Part shown: positions 10,116 through 20,482 of the stretch, in pieces
Position numbering within the stretch: position 1 is the stretch's first letter
How the letters are laid out: each line of letters begins with the position of its first letter
Source: Cocos nucifera
Lineage: Eukaryota > Streptophyta > Magnoliopsida > Arecales > Arecaceae
Assembly: GCA_006176705.1 (NCBI GenBank)
Contig: QRFJ01004875.1
Coordinates: forward strand, 62,001 to 126,000
Length of the DNA stretch: 64,000 nucleotides
Direction: 5' to 3'
Translations under genes and position numbers: made by a program
The notes under the pieces: generated by a model
Told to the model about the DNA's origin: nothing
Database searches by the model: none
What the model saw: only the letters and a program-made list of their open reading frames with translations

Positions 10116-11605
10116 AAACTTGGGCACACACCTAGGGTGGCGTGCGCCCTTCTCCTTGCCAGGTTCTGGCAGGGGGATAGGCTCTCACCAGCTCTCCAAT
10201 AGGTGCGTGACATGTGGTCAAAAGTCAAAGTATCAATGGTCAATGTTTGACCAGTCAAAGGTAGACTTTTGACCAAAGTCAAAGAACAAGAAATGGCAGG
10301 TGACCAAAAATGGCAGGTAATGTCTTACAAAATAAGACAACCTTTTCTGACTTGGACATCCTCTAGTCAGACCATATGAAGGCCTCTGATTGAGCACAAA
10401 CTCCTTTGGCTCAGATAGGATAACTTATTTATGATAGCAAAAGAAGAACGTTAGGTTCAATCGAGTGCTAGTACGATTTTCTTGAACCTAATTGAATCTC
10501 ATTCAGATCAATTGAACTAGATCAGTTCAATTGATGATCACCAGATTCAAACCCTTGTTTATGTGACCCAATTAGGTTCAGTTCTGTATGGTAATGGGAT
10601 ATGTCATGATCTCTATCATCGACATCATCGAAACTCCTTTCGATGGATCAGAACTCTTCTGATTCAAACAGCTAGAATGATTGATCATCTAAATCATTCT
10701 AATTGCTCCCAAAATCCACCAGTGACACCTAGCAGTATATGGTGGCAACCCATCAGAGCTGAATGCGAACCTCTTGGTGCAGCTACCTGTGTGATTCAGT
10801 TCTTCTATCTTGAGCCCCGATCAGATTAGGGTTTTGGTGAACTCGTCAAACCCTAGTTTCTATCATATGATGTAATCATTCGATTCGAGTTCAATGTGAA
10901 AATCTAAATAGAAACTCTTTCTATTATTTCACTTTGCCATGGCCATGGGCTTCTGGACTTGATTCTCATGATTATCATAGGGCTGCTCCTCTACCACCGA
11001 GGTAGATAGATTCCATCTTGATGCCATCCAGTTCCTATAATGAACATGCTATAGCCAACATACACCTCAGGGTTCCATATGGCTAGGAGACCAAGTAATG
11101 GTGTAGTCAAACTATAACACCCTCAAGGTGAACTGCCGATGCACCTCAGGTCAAAGAACCAGACACACTATTGCAGCATCGAGTCAGTCATTGACGAGAA
11201 GGTAGACTTCCTAATGACTACTCGAGGTGGTCATGCTCAGTGCCCTCATTCTCTAACGAGTATCTGTACTCTTGCTTCGGTGTCTCCACATCGTAGACTC
11301 AAGACTCATCTACTAAAGAGAAGCGATTGTACACCAACCTTCCAGATCAATCACCATCCTCGTGATGATCCTATGGTCGGGAGCAATTTATAAGTTAATA
11401 ATGATTATTCATGTCTTAAATTTTCAACTCTTGAAAATATGAATTATCATTGGCATTAACTCAAAGGATGTATCACAGACACTAAATACACATATGTGAT
11501 AGAAAATAACCCGTTTATTGATTTTAGTCAAAATTATAATTTTGCCCCTAGAAGTGTATTACAAGTGTCAGCCAATTCTGGCTTCTAGGGCACATATATC
11601 TAATA
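10116..11605 (-). repeat. J: reversed fragment of the 2.27-kb copia LTR
   Basis: Reverse complement of the first ~1490 bases of the LTR seen complete at 34238-36501 and 55260-57539. The LTR start is at 11605 (CTAATA here for CTAACA, terminal C to T). The fragment stops at 10116, a few bases beyond the GGGCGCACGCC hairpin of the LTR; the remaining ~780 bp including TATA and the LTR end are missing. No interior follows. The two longest plus-strand frames here recur in the other copies simply because they are the same repeat. Confidence 0.85.
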
Positions 11606-11639
11606 GAAAGCTCATGCCAATTTTTGTCTCATAGCTCAT

Positions 11640-12520
11640 GAGAATGAAAAGAAGAAGAATAAGAAACAAAGAAAGAAGAAAGGTTCAATTAAGGAAGAGC
11701 AAAGCAAAGAAAAGGAAGATGAAAGAGATGAGCAAAAGTAGATAAATCATGTTTGATTGATAAAGAGGAAGAATGTATTGCAAATTCTTGCCTCATGGCT
11801 AATGATGATGAGGTAAACATTAACAACTCTTTCGATTTTACCTTTGATGAATTATATGAAGCTTTTAATGATTTAATGATTGAATTCAAAAAGATAAAGC
11901 TAAAGAATAAAAAGCTTAAAAAGTCTAATCTTCTTTTGGATGATGAAAAGAGTAAATTATTGAATGAAAAAAAAAGATATCTTAAGAGAAAAGAATGCTT
12001 TAGCTAAAGAAAAGGAAGAACTTCTCACATCCAAAAAATCTTTAATTAAAGAAAAGAATAAACTCTTAATTAAAAAAGAGGATTTCATGAAAGAAAATAA
12101 TTCATTTGCTGAAGAAAAAGAAAGTCATTTAAATTTTGAAAAAAAATCTCTTATGGATGAGAACTTGAAACTAAGAAAAATGATTGAGATATTGAAACCA
12201 ATTGCTTAAAACTTCGCATTTAATTTTGAAAAGCTTCAATCAATGATGAAAAATCAAAAATCTATTTTCCATAAAGTTGAAACTAGTTTTAATCCCTTAA
12301 GAAAATAGAAATTTATCAAGAATATATTTGGAAAAGTTTCAACTATAAATCATTCTATTAAATGCCTTAAATATAATAAAGTAGGCCATAAAATTCTAGA
12401 ATGTAATTTTAAAAGAATTGGCCATACTTTAGTTAAGCAAATTTAGATTCTAGAAGGAACCTTGAGTATTAACTCCAATAGACCCATGAAAGCTTGGGTA
12501 CCAAGAATTGTAAACTGATT
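11640..12520 (+). pseudogene. S gag C-terminal part, SIRE/Maximus type, broken
   Basis: Lys/Glu-rich coiled coil with the phrase CLMANDDEVN followed by FDFTFDELYEAFNDLMIEFKK, diagnostic of SIRE/Maximus gags. The frame breaks in an A-run at about 11968-11978: the frame before it (11753-12007) and the frame after it (11964-12209) are one coiled coil shifted by one base. A nucleocapsid knuckle follows near 12363-12420 (CLKYNKVGHKILEC) with its second Cys replaced by Tyr. The end, PMKAWVPRIVN and a stop near 12517, matches the normal gag end just before protease. Confidence 0.75.
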
Positions 12521-12530
12521 TATATAGGTA

Positions 12531-13855
12531 CACCAAGGATCCCATGAAATGAAAAGAGAAAAATTCTTGTGATGGATGCCTTGAAAATGAAAATAGATGG
12601 ATGATGTTGTTTAGTAAAAGGTAAACTTTTCTCTACATCATACTATTAATATTTTTAGAATTTATTTAGAATAACTGATTGATTTTGATAATTTATTGAT
12701 GCTCATATTAAATGTGTTTCTTGATCTAAATTTGAATATAAAATCTACATTGTATTTTGCAAAAGAAAGAGAAAATACTTAAGAAAATAATTTGATCTTA
12801 AAAGATCATTTAATTAAAAATATCTTTATTTGCAAAGGTAAGGAGGAGAATTCATTTAAGATAAATTAATTACTAAAGTAGTAATAGTTAAAGATTAATT
12901 TGGTATCAATTAAAGATGCTTAACTTGAAAGAAAAAGGAGGAGAAATATTTTTGATTCACCTACTATTTAAAAGAGAAAATATTTTGTGCTGAATTTTCT
13001 AACATTTACTTTTTAAAAAAAGGGGAGAGGTATTTGTTGAATATTATCTAGCTTTTATTAAAAATTAAAAAAATTGAATGATGATCTTAATTCTCAATCA
13101 ATTACTTTATAGTATTTTTAATTTAAGCTTTCATATAATCATCAAATTTGACTTACATGATTTGATTGCTCAATCTTATTTTTGGATAATTAGTTAGAGT
13201 CAAAATAAATTTCTAAATCTAATTCTAAAACTCATTTAAAAATCTAAATATAATATAGAACTTTGGATGTGCATTTAGAAATCATTGTAAAATTACTTTT
13301 GCTTTCATACTATCATTGACTTGGTCGATGCATTTTTGATATATACCTTTTTCGAATTTAATTGATTAAATTTTTTTTAAAAGAAATGATTGAATATTAA
13401 AGTACATATTATATTTGATTTCATATTCAAATCTTTTAAAAAGCTCTATTCCTCTTAAAGCTTAAAAGTATATACTTGAAAATCTAATTAAAAAGATCAT
13501 ATTCATTCAAAAAAAAGAAGAGCCTTTGATATTTGAATTCAAACTAATTTCTGAAACTAAAAGTATTTTAAACATGTTTTAAATCAAAAGACAAGTTTTT
13601 CAAATAAAAGTTTGATGATAAATTTTCATATCTTATTGATTTTGATGATTAATCTTTTACCCTTCCTATGAGCTTTTTGATGCTATTAAAAAGGAGGAGA
13701 GTTATTATTGAGTATATGCTGAAGCTTAAGTAGAATGAAGTATGTTTTTATTATTTAGTGGTTTTATTTTTTTTAAATATATAATTCTTTAGAAATTCAC
13801 TATATATTATTTTGTATATACTCAAAAGTTTTGACATCATCAAAAAGAGAAAGAT
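12531..13855 (+). other. S 3' internal region, AT-rich, no genes
   Basis: About 1.3 kb, strongly AT-rich, no open frame of note on either strand and no pol motif. Ends in the A/G-rich tract ATCATCAAAAAGAGAAAGAT (13836-13855), the PPT of the S 3' LTR. The gag end and the PPT frame the place where ~4 kb of pol is expected and missing. Confidence 0.55.
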
Positions 13856-13942
13856 TATTGATCTAAAGATTGATTTTGATGATGATAAAGAGTTTTAAGT
13901 ATAATTTGTTATGTTACTAATATTATTTTTGAAGATGTATAG

Positions 13943-15204
13943 TGTTGGTGCAAAATCTAGTTGCCATTGGAGAAGTGCTAGAGTCGGAGAAGATGAGGTC
14001 ACCGTCAGTGACCTGCAAAATAAGTCTCGTCCGAAGCCGGGGGTGGTGGCTCTAGCAAGACCCTCTGACGGTCAAGTTAGCTTTTTCGACCACAGAAATG
14101 GAGTGCTCAGTCAAAAAAATTATAGAATTTTGGAAAGAAGAAGAAAGCCTAAAGAAAACGTATCTAGAGGGTTTCTTTTATAGATGGAATCTGTAACAAA
14201 CTGATAGTGATAGCCATAACTATCAGGTAGTAGGTCGCTCGGGGCCACGTGGAGTTTGTTATAGAAGATAGTGTTTGTTGTCATGAGGTGCCAGTTCATT
14301 TGAGATCTGATAGTCAAAATTTGGAGGGGTAGGCATCGGTTGGTGATGACCTTTGAGCTATATCAATTCTAGAGGAGTTCGAACTCCTCTGAGGTAGTCT
14401 GGGTGTGGATCGATTTATATCGTGTATGGAACCAGACTAGTGCGAAGACCTTATTGGATGACTATGGAGAGTTTGGCTACTGGAGGAGTCCAAAAGGAGT
14501 TCAACCACTGGAGGAGTCTGGAAGAAGTTCGGCTACTAAAGGAGTTCGAAAGAGATTTGACCGTTGGAGGAGTCCGAAAGGAGTTCGACTGCTGAAGAAG
14601 TTTGAAAGTAGTTCAACTGCTGAAGGAGTCCGAAAGAAGTTCGACTGCTGGAGGAGTCTGAAAGAAGTTCGATTATTGAAGGAGTTCGGATGGAGTTTGA
14701 CCGCTGGAGGGGTCCGAAAGGGGTTGACTGCTGGAGGGATCCGAAAGGGGTTCGGCTGCTGGAGGAGTTCGAAAGGGGTTCAACCACTAAAAGAGTCCGA
14801 AAGAAGTTCGATCGCTTGAGAAGTCTAGAAGGAGTGGCTGCTAGAGGAGTCTGGAAGGAGTTTGGCTACTGGAGGAGTTCGAAAGAAGTTTGGTTGCTGA
14901 AGGAGTCCGAAAGGGGTTTGGTTGCTGGAGGGATCCGAAAGGAGTTTGATTGCTAAAGAAGTTCGAAAGAAGTTTGGCTGCTAAAGAAGTCCGAAAGGGG
15001 TTCGACCGTTGGAGGGGTCCGAAAGAAATTTGACTACTAAAGGGGTCCGAAAGGAGTTCAACTGCTGAAGGAGTCCGGAGGAAGTTTGACCGTTGGAGAA
15101 GTTCCAAGAGAAAGAATTTTCGATCGAAGCTCTTCTATGATTACCAGTTACATTAGGCTAAGCATCAGACTGGACTTCGACGAGAGTGTGGTTTATCTCT
15201 AACA
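13943..15204 (-). repeat. T3: solo Tat-family LTR, reversed, with expanded 28-bp repeats
   Basis: Reverse complement of the T2 LTR type: TGTTGGTGCAAAATC at 13943 to ATCTCTAACA at 15204. Flanking bases TATAG (13938-13942) and AATAG (15205-15209) are a target duplication with one change, inside the S 3' LTR. No interior is present, so it is a solo LTR left by LTR-LTR recombination. Minus-strand TATA lies near 14180 (TTTTATAGATGG read in reverse). It is 1262 bp, longer than the T2 LTRs because of the tandem array at 14462-15105. Confidence 0.85.
14462..15105. repeat. 28-bp tandem array inside the T3 LTR (~23 units)
   Basis: Units of the form GGAGGAGTCCGAAAGGAGTT plus eight bases recur every 28 bases. 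28 is not a multiple of three, so the long open frames here on both strands (for example 14403-14819) are low-complexity artefacts of the array. T2 LTRs carry only about ten units of the same repeat. Confidence 0.85.
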
Positions 15205-15255
15205 AATAGTTTAAATTCTAAGTGCTCATAATGCTCTAAGTAATTTTTATCAATT

Positions 15256-15807
15256 TGTGAGCTCAAAAGTGGCACACCCAAGTCTTGAAAATATGACAAG
15301 ATAGGTCATGGAAAGATGAGAGCAAGCCAGAAGAAAAATCAGCTCGGATAGTAACGTTCAGAAATTGAGTCAGCTCAGTCCAGGACTAAGTCGACTATAT
15401 TTCGAAAAAAAATTCAGACAGAAAGCAGCATTTTTGGGCTATTAGCATGGTACACAACTAGGTTGGCTCTATCTCAGACTGAGCCGACCCAATTGTAGGT
15501 TAGCCGGCTAAGTTTTTATGGATTTATTTTGTGTACGTGGGATGTTTGGGTATTGGAGAGTTTTTTTATAAGCTTAGGGCTTGATCCTTTTATAAAAGTA
15601 TAAATACTAAAAATAGGTCAAGATTGTATATGATGCTGAATTCATTGAATAAAATTTTTTTCTCCCAAAAAACTCTTGTGCTCTCTTTCTCTCTTTTCTC
15701 TTGAATCCATTATTTTGCTTCTACGTTGATCCTAAAAAGTTAATCCTTGTTGCTTGGCTAATCAACAGCAGCTATGTCATTCTGATAGATGATAGTTTAT
15801 CCCAACA
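15256..15807 (+). repeat. Copia B 5' LTR
   Basis: TGTGAGCTCAAAAG to ATCCCAACA, 552 bp. TATA box TATAAAAG at 15591-15598. It contains repeated CTGAGCCGACC / AAGTCGACTA motifs in its first half. The partner at 20110 has an extra tandem copy of that motif block. Confidence 0.85.
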
Positions 15808-15809
15808 AT

Positions 15810-15820
15810 TGGTATCAAAG
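15810..15820 (+). promoter_or_regulatory. Copia B primer binding site
   Basis: TGGTATCAAAG two bases after the LTR; initiator Met tRNA type (usual TGGTATCAGAG) with one change. Confidence 0.8.
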
Positions 15821-16076
15821 CAGTGTTGCATGAAAGAAAGGAAGACACCTACGGTTACTACATCTAGGATTTATTGCATCAGGTTTTATCCAAAATCTTT
15901 TTGTTTCTTTGTTATTAGTCTGTAGATTAAGGTGGAGATTGGTTACATGGAGGGACGATGATATAGAGGTTGAAAAGAGGATGTAGGACATTTAGATCTT
16001 CTTCAAAGGGTAGTATTACTGGTGTGTAATCGAAGAAGAGTGTTAGGGATCTATTCTTGACCTATTTGAAGTCATA

Positions 16077-16760
16077 GGATCGAGTGGATTCAAGGTGGAT
16101 TTTGAGAAGTTTGATGGTAAGAAAAACTTTACCATATGGTAGCAAAGGATAAAGGACTTGTTGGTGCAGCAGAGGATCTACAAGATCTTGACAAGAGAAA
16201 GGCCGAAAAAGATTAATGCTGAGGATTGGAAAGAGTTGGAGAAAATTACTTTCTACACAATCGTGATGTGCTTAACCAATCAGATTTTGCCCGAGGTTTG
16301 CACAGAGACTACGACAAATGGGCTTTGGATGAGACTAGAGAACACATACATGGGGAAGAACATGACGAACATGCTGTGGTTGAAGAAACAGCTGTATAGT
16401 CTGAGGATGTCTGAAGGCGAAGATCTTATTGCACATATCCAAAGGTTCAATCAGATGTGTTCTGAGGTGATGAGTTTGGATGTGAAGATCGACGAAGAGG
16501 ATCGGGCGTTGCTGCTATTATGTTCTCTCCTAGGTTCGTATGATGGTCTCATAACAACTTTAGTTTATGGGAAGGAGACCCTAAGCTATGAAGAGGTTGT
16601 TGGTGTGCTCAGATCAAATGAGCAAAGAAAGAAGATCTCTAAGGAAGACCTTAAGTCTGAGATTTTGGTTATGAATGAAAGATAGGAAAGATCAAAGGAG
16701 AAGGCAAGAGGAAAATCCAAGGGCAGATCGAAGTTTCGGGATCAAAGGAAGATATTGAAA
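16077..16760 (+). pseudogene. Copia B gag
   Basis: Capsid-type gag with FKVDFEKFDGKKNFTIW at the N-terminal side, a stop at 16139-16141, then an open frame 16158-16685 carrying TTTNGLWMRLENTYMGKNM, LKKQLYSLRMSEGEDLIAHI and LLCSLLGSYDGLI, all usual for Tork-type gags. A stop at 16683-16685 is followed by a basic stretch. The usual CX2CX4HX4C knuckle is degenerate (CYRFHQSRHLRRDY, near 16761). Confidence 0.8.
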
Positions 16761-17455
16761 TGTTATAGATTTCATCAATCTAGACACCTAAGGAGAGATT
16801 ATTCCCTTTTGAGATCAGAAAAAGGAAAGGCCAGTAAGGAAGATGATATAGCTTCTATAAGCAATGGAGAAGACCTATTAGTTGTATCAGATGGATCCAT
16901 AGAGTATGATACTATGTGGATATTGGATTCATCATGCTCGCACCACTATACTTCTCATCGAAAGTGGTTTGCTATCTACCAGAAGGTCGATGATGGAAGT
17001 GTCAGCCTTAGAGATGATCACCCATATAAAGTAGCTGAAGTTGCCTCGATCAGGGTGAGGATGTATGATGGGATTATTCATACATTATCAAATATTAGGC
17101 ATGTACTAGAGTTGAAAAAGAATTTGATTTCTTTGGACTACTTGGAGGAGCAGGATTATGCTTTTAGTAGTCAGGCTAGGAGTGGATGTCTAAAAATTTT
17201 TAAGAAAGCTTTGGTAGTAATGAGAGGTAGAAGACTGAGCAACAATCTTTACAGAATAGAAGGCTCAGTGGTGAATGATAGTGCAGAGGTGCTAGCAGCG
17301 GCACAGGAGGAGCAGATTTTATATCGACTATGGCACTATCGGATGGATCATATGAGTAACCGTGGGCTCATTAAACTTAGCAGAAGAGGTATGATCCCAG
17401 TCCTGAAGAAGGAGGGCATAGGTTTGTATGAGCTGTTTATCTTTGACAAATAGCA
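16761..17455 (+). pseudogene. Copia B protease and GAG-pre-integrase region
   Basis: Open frame 16755-17453. The protease active site appears as WILDSSCSHHYTSHRKWF near 16918-16971, with DSS for DSG. The VLELKKNLISLDYLEEQDY phrase follows, then the integrase zinc-finger start (LYRLWHYRMDHMSNRGL, 17320-17370). The frame ends at TAG 17451-17453 where the family continues with KHxR...FxxxxH. Confidence 0.8.
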
Positions 17456-18140
17456 TAGGATAAAATTTACCAGAAGTACCAAGCATAGTGAAGGAATGCT
17501 GGATTTAGTGCACTCGAATGTGTGTGGACTAGCTCCTGTATCAGCTAGAGGTGGGGCAAAGTATTTTATCACTTTCATTGATGATGTCTCTAGGAAGGTG
17601 TGAATTTATCTGATTAGAAAAAATCAGAGGTATTTACCTAGTTCAGAGCTTAGAGAGTTGAAGTAGAGGAGTCTGAGAGACAGGTGAAGTATCTGAGATC
17701 GAACAATGGAGGGGAGTATACTAGTTTGGAGTTCAGGAGGTACAATGAGGAAAATGGCATCAAACACCATTACACGATGAAGATGACTTTCCAGCAGAAT
17801 GGTATCATGAAGAGAATGAACTGGATATTGATCGAGAAGGCATGGAGTTTGAGGCTGTAGATATCACTTCCAAAATCTTTTTAGGGTGATGCCTTAACTT
17901 TTTCTTATTTTCTTATGAATAGGTCCCCACATCGTAAGCTGAACGGATGCATTCCAGAGGAGATCTGGAGTGGGAAGAAGGTGGAGCTTGGCTACCTGAA
18001 GGTCTTCAATTGCTCGGCCTATGCGCATGTGGAGGCAACCAAGAGGAGCAAATTGGACCCAATATCTCAAAAGATGACATTCATAGGATATCCTCAAGGA
18101 GTCAACAGGTTGAAACTCTCAGGCACAGAAATCAGTGATC
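17456..18140 (+). pseudogene. Copia B integrase core, broken
   Basis: Integrase inserts the cDNA. The first catalytic Asp region is altered (LVHSNVCGLAPV: N in place of the D of HTDVCGP) near 17506. The second region retains RSNNGGEY near 17698 with Asn for Asp. Several frameshifts and stops lie between 17600 and 17900. The C-terminal part, LNGCIPEEIWSGKKVELGYLKVF, is at 17939-18010. Two catalytic positions changed plus shifts mean it cannot be active. Confidence 0.75.
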
Positions 18141-18386
18141 AGTAGGGACGTTATCTTTGATGAGAAGAGCATCTTGAGGAGGTTTGGGATAGATGAAATT
18201 AGGGAGATAAAGGTGAACAACAGTGGCCAGTCTGAGATAGATGACATGCAGTCCGAATCCATGTATAGGAGTGTTCCTATTGAGGTGGAGGTGGGTAGGA
18301 GAAAAGATACTTAGATGGAAGACCAGCATGAAGTGCCAGTAGTTCAGATAGATGTTCAGGATCAACCATAGATATCAGATAGAGAT

Positions 18387-19250
18387 GTGCCAGTGGGAGT
18401 AGCTTTGCACAAACCCCAGCGTACTATCAGGAGACCAGTTATATATGGCATTGATGAGGTTATCTCCTATGCACTCATCACTGCTAATAGAGATCCAAAA
18501 AATTATGCAGGGGCTATAGAGAGTGAGGATCATGATTTATGGATGCAGGCCATGATGGAGGAGTTAAAATCACTTGAAAAAAATTAGACATGGCAGCTGA
18601 TAGATCTTTTAGAAGGTGCTCGACCTATTGGCTTAAAGTGGGTGTTCACAAAAAAAGAGACACCTTCAGAACAAGATGAAGTCAGATTCAAAGCAAGACT
18701 GGTTGCAAAGGGATACTCACAAAGGAAAGGGATTGACTATACAAAAATTTTCTCTCTTCTGGTGCATCATACATCTATTCAGGTTTTGCTGTCACTGGTG
18801 GCACAGTACAACATGGAGTTGGAACAAATGGATCTGAAGATGTCCTTCCTTCATAGCACATTAGAGAAAAGGATCTACATGAAGCAGCCAGAGGGTTTCA
18901 TGGAGACTGGATAGGAAGAAAAGGTATGTTTACTCAAAAAGTCTTTGTATGGCTTGAAATAGTCCCCTCATCAGTGGTATCGAAGATTTGATAATTTTAT
19001 TTTGAGCCTGGGTTTCAGTAGATGTAAACATGATTGCTATGTCTACGTCAAAAATGTAGATGAGGAGGATGCTTTGTACCTACTACTGTATGTAGATGAT
19101 ATACTTATAGCCAGTAGAAGCATGGAAGCTATAAAAAGGTTGAAAAGGGCATTATCATCTGAGTTTGGGATGAAAGATCTGGGTCCAGTTGAGAAAATCT
19201 TTGAAATGAAGATTTGCAAAGATAAATACAAAGGAGTGCTCTATTTTTCA
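18387..19250 (+). pseudogene. Copia B reverse transcriptase
   Basis: RT copies the RNA genome into DNA. Seen in order: WMQAMMEELKSLEKN (18539-18583), stop at 18584, GLKWVFTKKE, FKARLVAKGYSQRKGIDY, LEQMDLKMSFLHSTL (first Asp of the catalytic set kept), YGLK then a stop at 18960, and LLLYVDDILIAS (YVDD kept, about 19081-19116). At least four in-frame stops (18584, 18912, 18960, 19251). Confidence 0.85.
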
Positions 19251-19975
19251 TAAGGAAGATATGTCTAGAAAGTTCTGAAGAGGTTTAGGATGGAGAAGGC
19301 CAAACCTGTAGAGATGCCGTTATCGAGCCATATATCTCTCTCCAAGTTACAAAGCCCCTAGTCAGAAGAGGAGAGAGAATACATGGAAAAAGTTCCTTAT
19401 GTGAATGCTGTAAGTAGTGTAATGTATACTATGGTGTCCTGTAGATCAGATATAGCACATGCAGTAAGCATGGTTAGTAGATATATGGCTAACCCTAGGA
19501 AGGAACACTAGAAAGTATTGAAATAGATATTGCGATATCTACATGAAATAAAGGATTATGGTTTGGTGTTTGATGGGCAGCCTGGAGGATTTGAAGATGG
19601 AGGTTTGAGTCTTTCGGAAGGATTTGTAGATGTGAATTATGTAGGAGATCTTGATACAAGAAGGTCTACCACTGGATACCTCTTCTGCGTGTATGGTGGA
19701 CCGGTGTCTTGGAGATCAACCCTTCAGCCAATTATGGTCTTATCTACCATAGAGGCCAAGTATGTTGAAATAACGAAGGCTGTGAAGGAAGCCCTTTGGC
19801 TTAGAAGGCTGATTGTTGAGTTGGGGGTGGAGCAAAGTAAGGTTACATTGTTCAATGATAGTCAGAGTGCTCTGCTATTGGCACATAACCCAATCTGTCA
19901 TGCGCGTACAAAGCATAGAGACATGAGGTACCACAAGATTAGAGAGTGGAGGAAGGTGAAGTGGAACTGATGAAG
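19251..19975 (+). pseudogene. Copia B RT C-terminal part and RNase H
   Basis: KVLKRFRMEKAKPVEMPL, then a stop-rich stretch to 19526, then an open frame 19530-19970: VDVNYVGDLDTRRSTTGYLFC (first RNase H Asp replaced by Asn in VNY), STIEAKYVEITKAVKEALWL (Glu kept), and LFNDSQSALLLAHNP (Asp kept). The C-terminal end is shifted. PPT AGGTGGAGAA lies at 20100-20109 before the 3' LTR. Confidence 0.8.
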
Positions 19976-20109
19976 GTCCATAATAAAGAGAATCAGTTGA
20001 TGCACTCATGAAGGTACTCCCTAGAGATAGCTTTCAGATGTGTGTGGCAAGGATGGGTTTGCTAAAAAGAGATGCATTCACAAGGACTTGGAAGCACGGA
20101 GGTGGAGAA

Positions 20110-20482
20110 TGTGAGCTCAAAAGTAGTGCTCCTAAGTCTTGAAAATATGAGAAGATAGGTCATGAGAAGATGGAAGCAAGTTGGAAGAAAAATCAGCCTA
20201 GATAGAAAAGTTCAAAAACTAAGCCAGCTAAGTTGAAAATTAAGCCGGCTCAATCTAGGACTGAGTCAGCTATATTTCAGAAAAAAATCTAGACAGAAAG
20301 CAGTATTTTTGAGCTGTTGGCATGGTATACAATTGGATTAGCTCAATCTAAGACTGAGCCAACCCAGTCATAGGTTAGTCGGCCTCAGTTTGAAACTAGG
20401 CTAGCTTAGACTGAGCCGACCCAGTCGTAGGTTAGCCGGCCTCAGTCTGAAACCAGGCCGGCTCAGTTTTTGCAGATTTGTT
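20110..20482 (+). repeat. Copia B 3' LTR, cut at 20482
   Basis: TGTGAGCTCAAAAG onward, collinear with 15256-15630 but with a tandem extra copy of the AGCCGACCCAGTC...GGCCTCAGTCTGA block (20345-20470). It stops at ATTTGTT before the TGAAGA border of D; TTGTT (20478-20482) is the expected target duplication of D. Confidence 0.85.

Larger units (their letters stand above)
8654..15255 (+). mobile_element. S: SIRE/Maximus-like copia element lacking pol, heavily interrupted
   Basis: The 5' LTR starts TGTTGATCTAAAGACT at 8654 and its 3' partner starts TATTGATCTAAAGATT at 13856, preceded by the CATCATCAAAAAGAG tract that precedes 3' LTRs in SIRE-type elements. The interior holds a recognisable SIRE-type gag (11640-12520) and about 1.3 kb of AT-rich non-coding DNA but no protease, integrase, RT or RNase H. 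Insertions in it: reversed LTR fragment J (10116-11605), solo LTR T3 (13943-15204) and copia B at 15256, whose left target duplication would be CAATT (15251-15255). The rest of the 3' LTR lies beyond the window. Confidence 0.7.
13856..15255 (+). repeat. S 3' LTR, first ~138 bases, split by T3 and cut by copia B
   Basis: 13856-13942 and 15205-15255 together align with 8654-8790. The gap is solo LTR T3. After 15255 the LTR of copia B begins, and the remainder of this LTR is not in the window. The first base pair is TA rather than TG. Confidence 0.75.
15256..20482 (+). mobile_element. Copia B: near full-length Tork-type Ty1/copia element, 3' LTR cut by D
   Basis: 5' LTR 15256-15807, PBS, gag, protease, integrase, RT, RNase H in copia order, PPT and a 3' LTR from 20110. 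The 3' LTR is cut at 20482 by the insertion of copia D; its last ~180 bases are not in the window. Many in-frame stops and shifts show it is dead. Target duplication on the left would be CAATT (15251-15255); the right side is not visible. Confidence 0.88.

Noticed and set aside
12531..13855. Envelope-like ORF in the SIRE-type element
   Set aside because: SIRE elements may carry one here, but no open frame of useful length is present on either strand.
14403..15107. Long open frames on both strands (88-138 codons)
   Set aside because: Produced by the 28-bp array, whose period is not a multiple of three; low complexity, no homology to a known family that I recognise.
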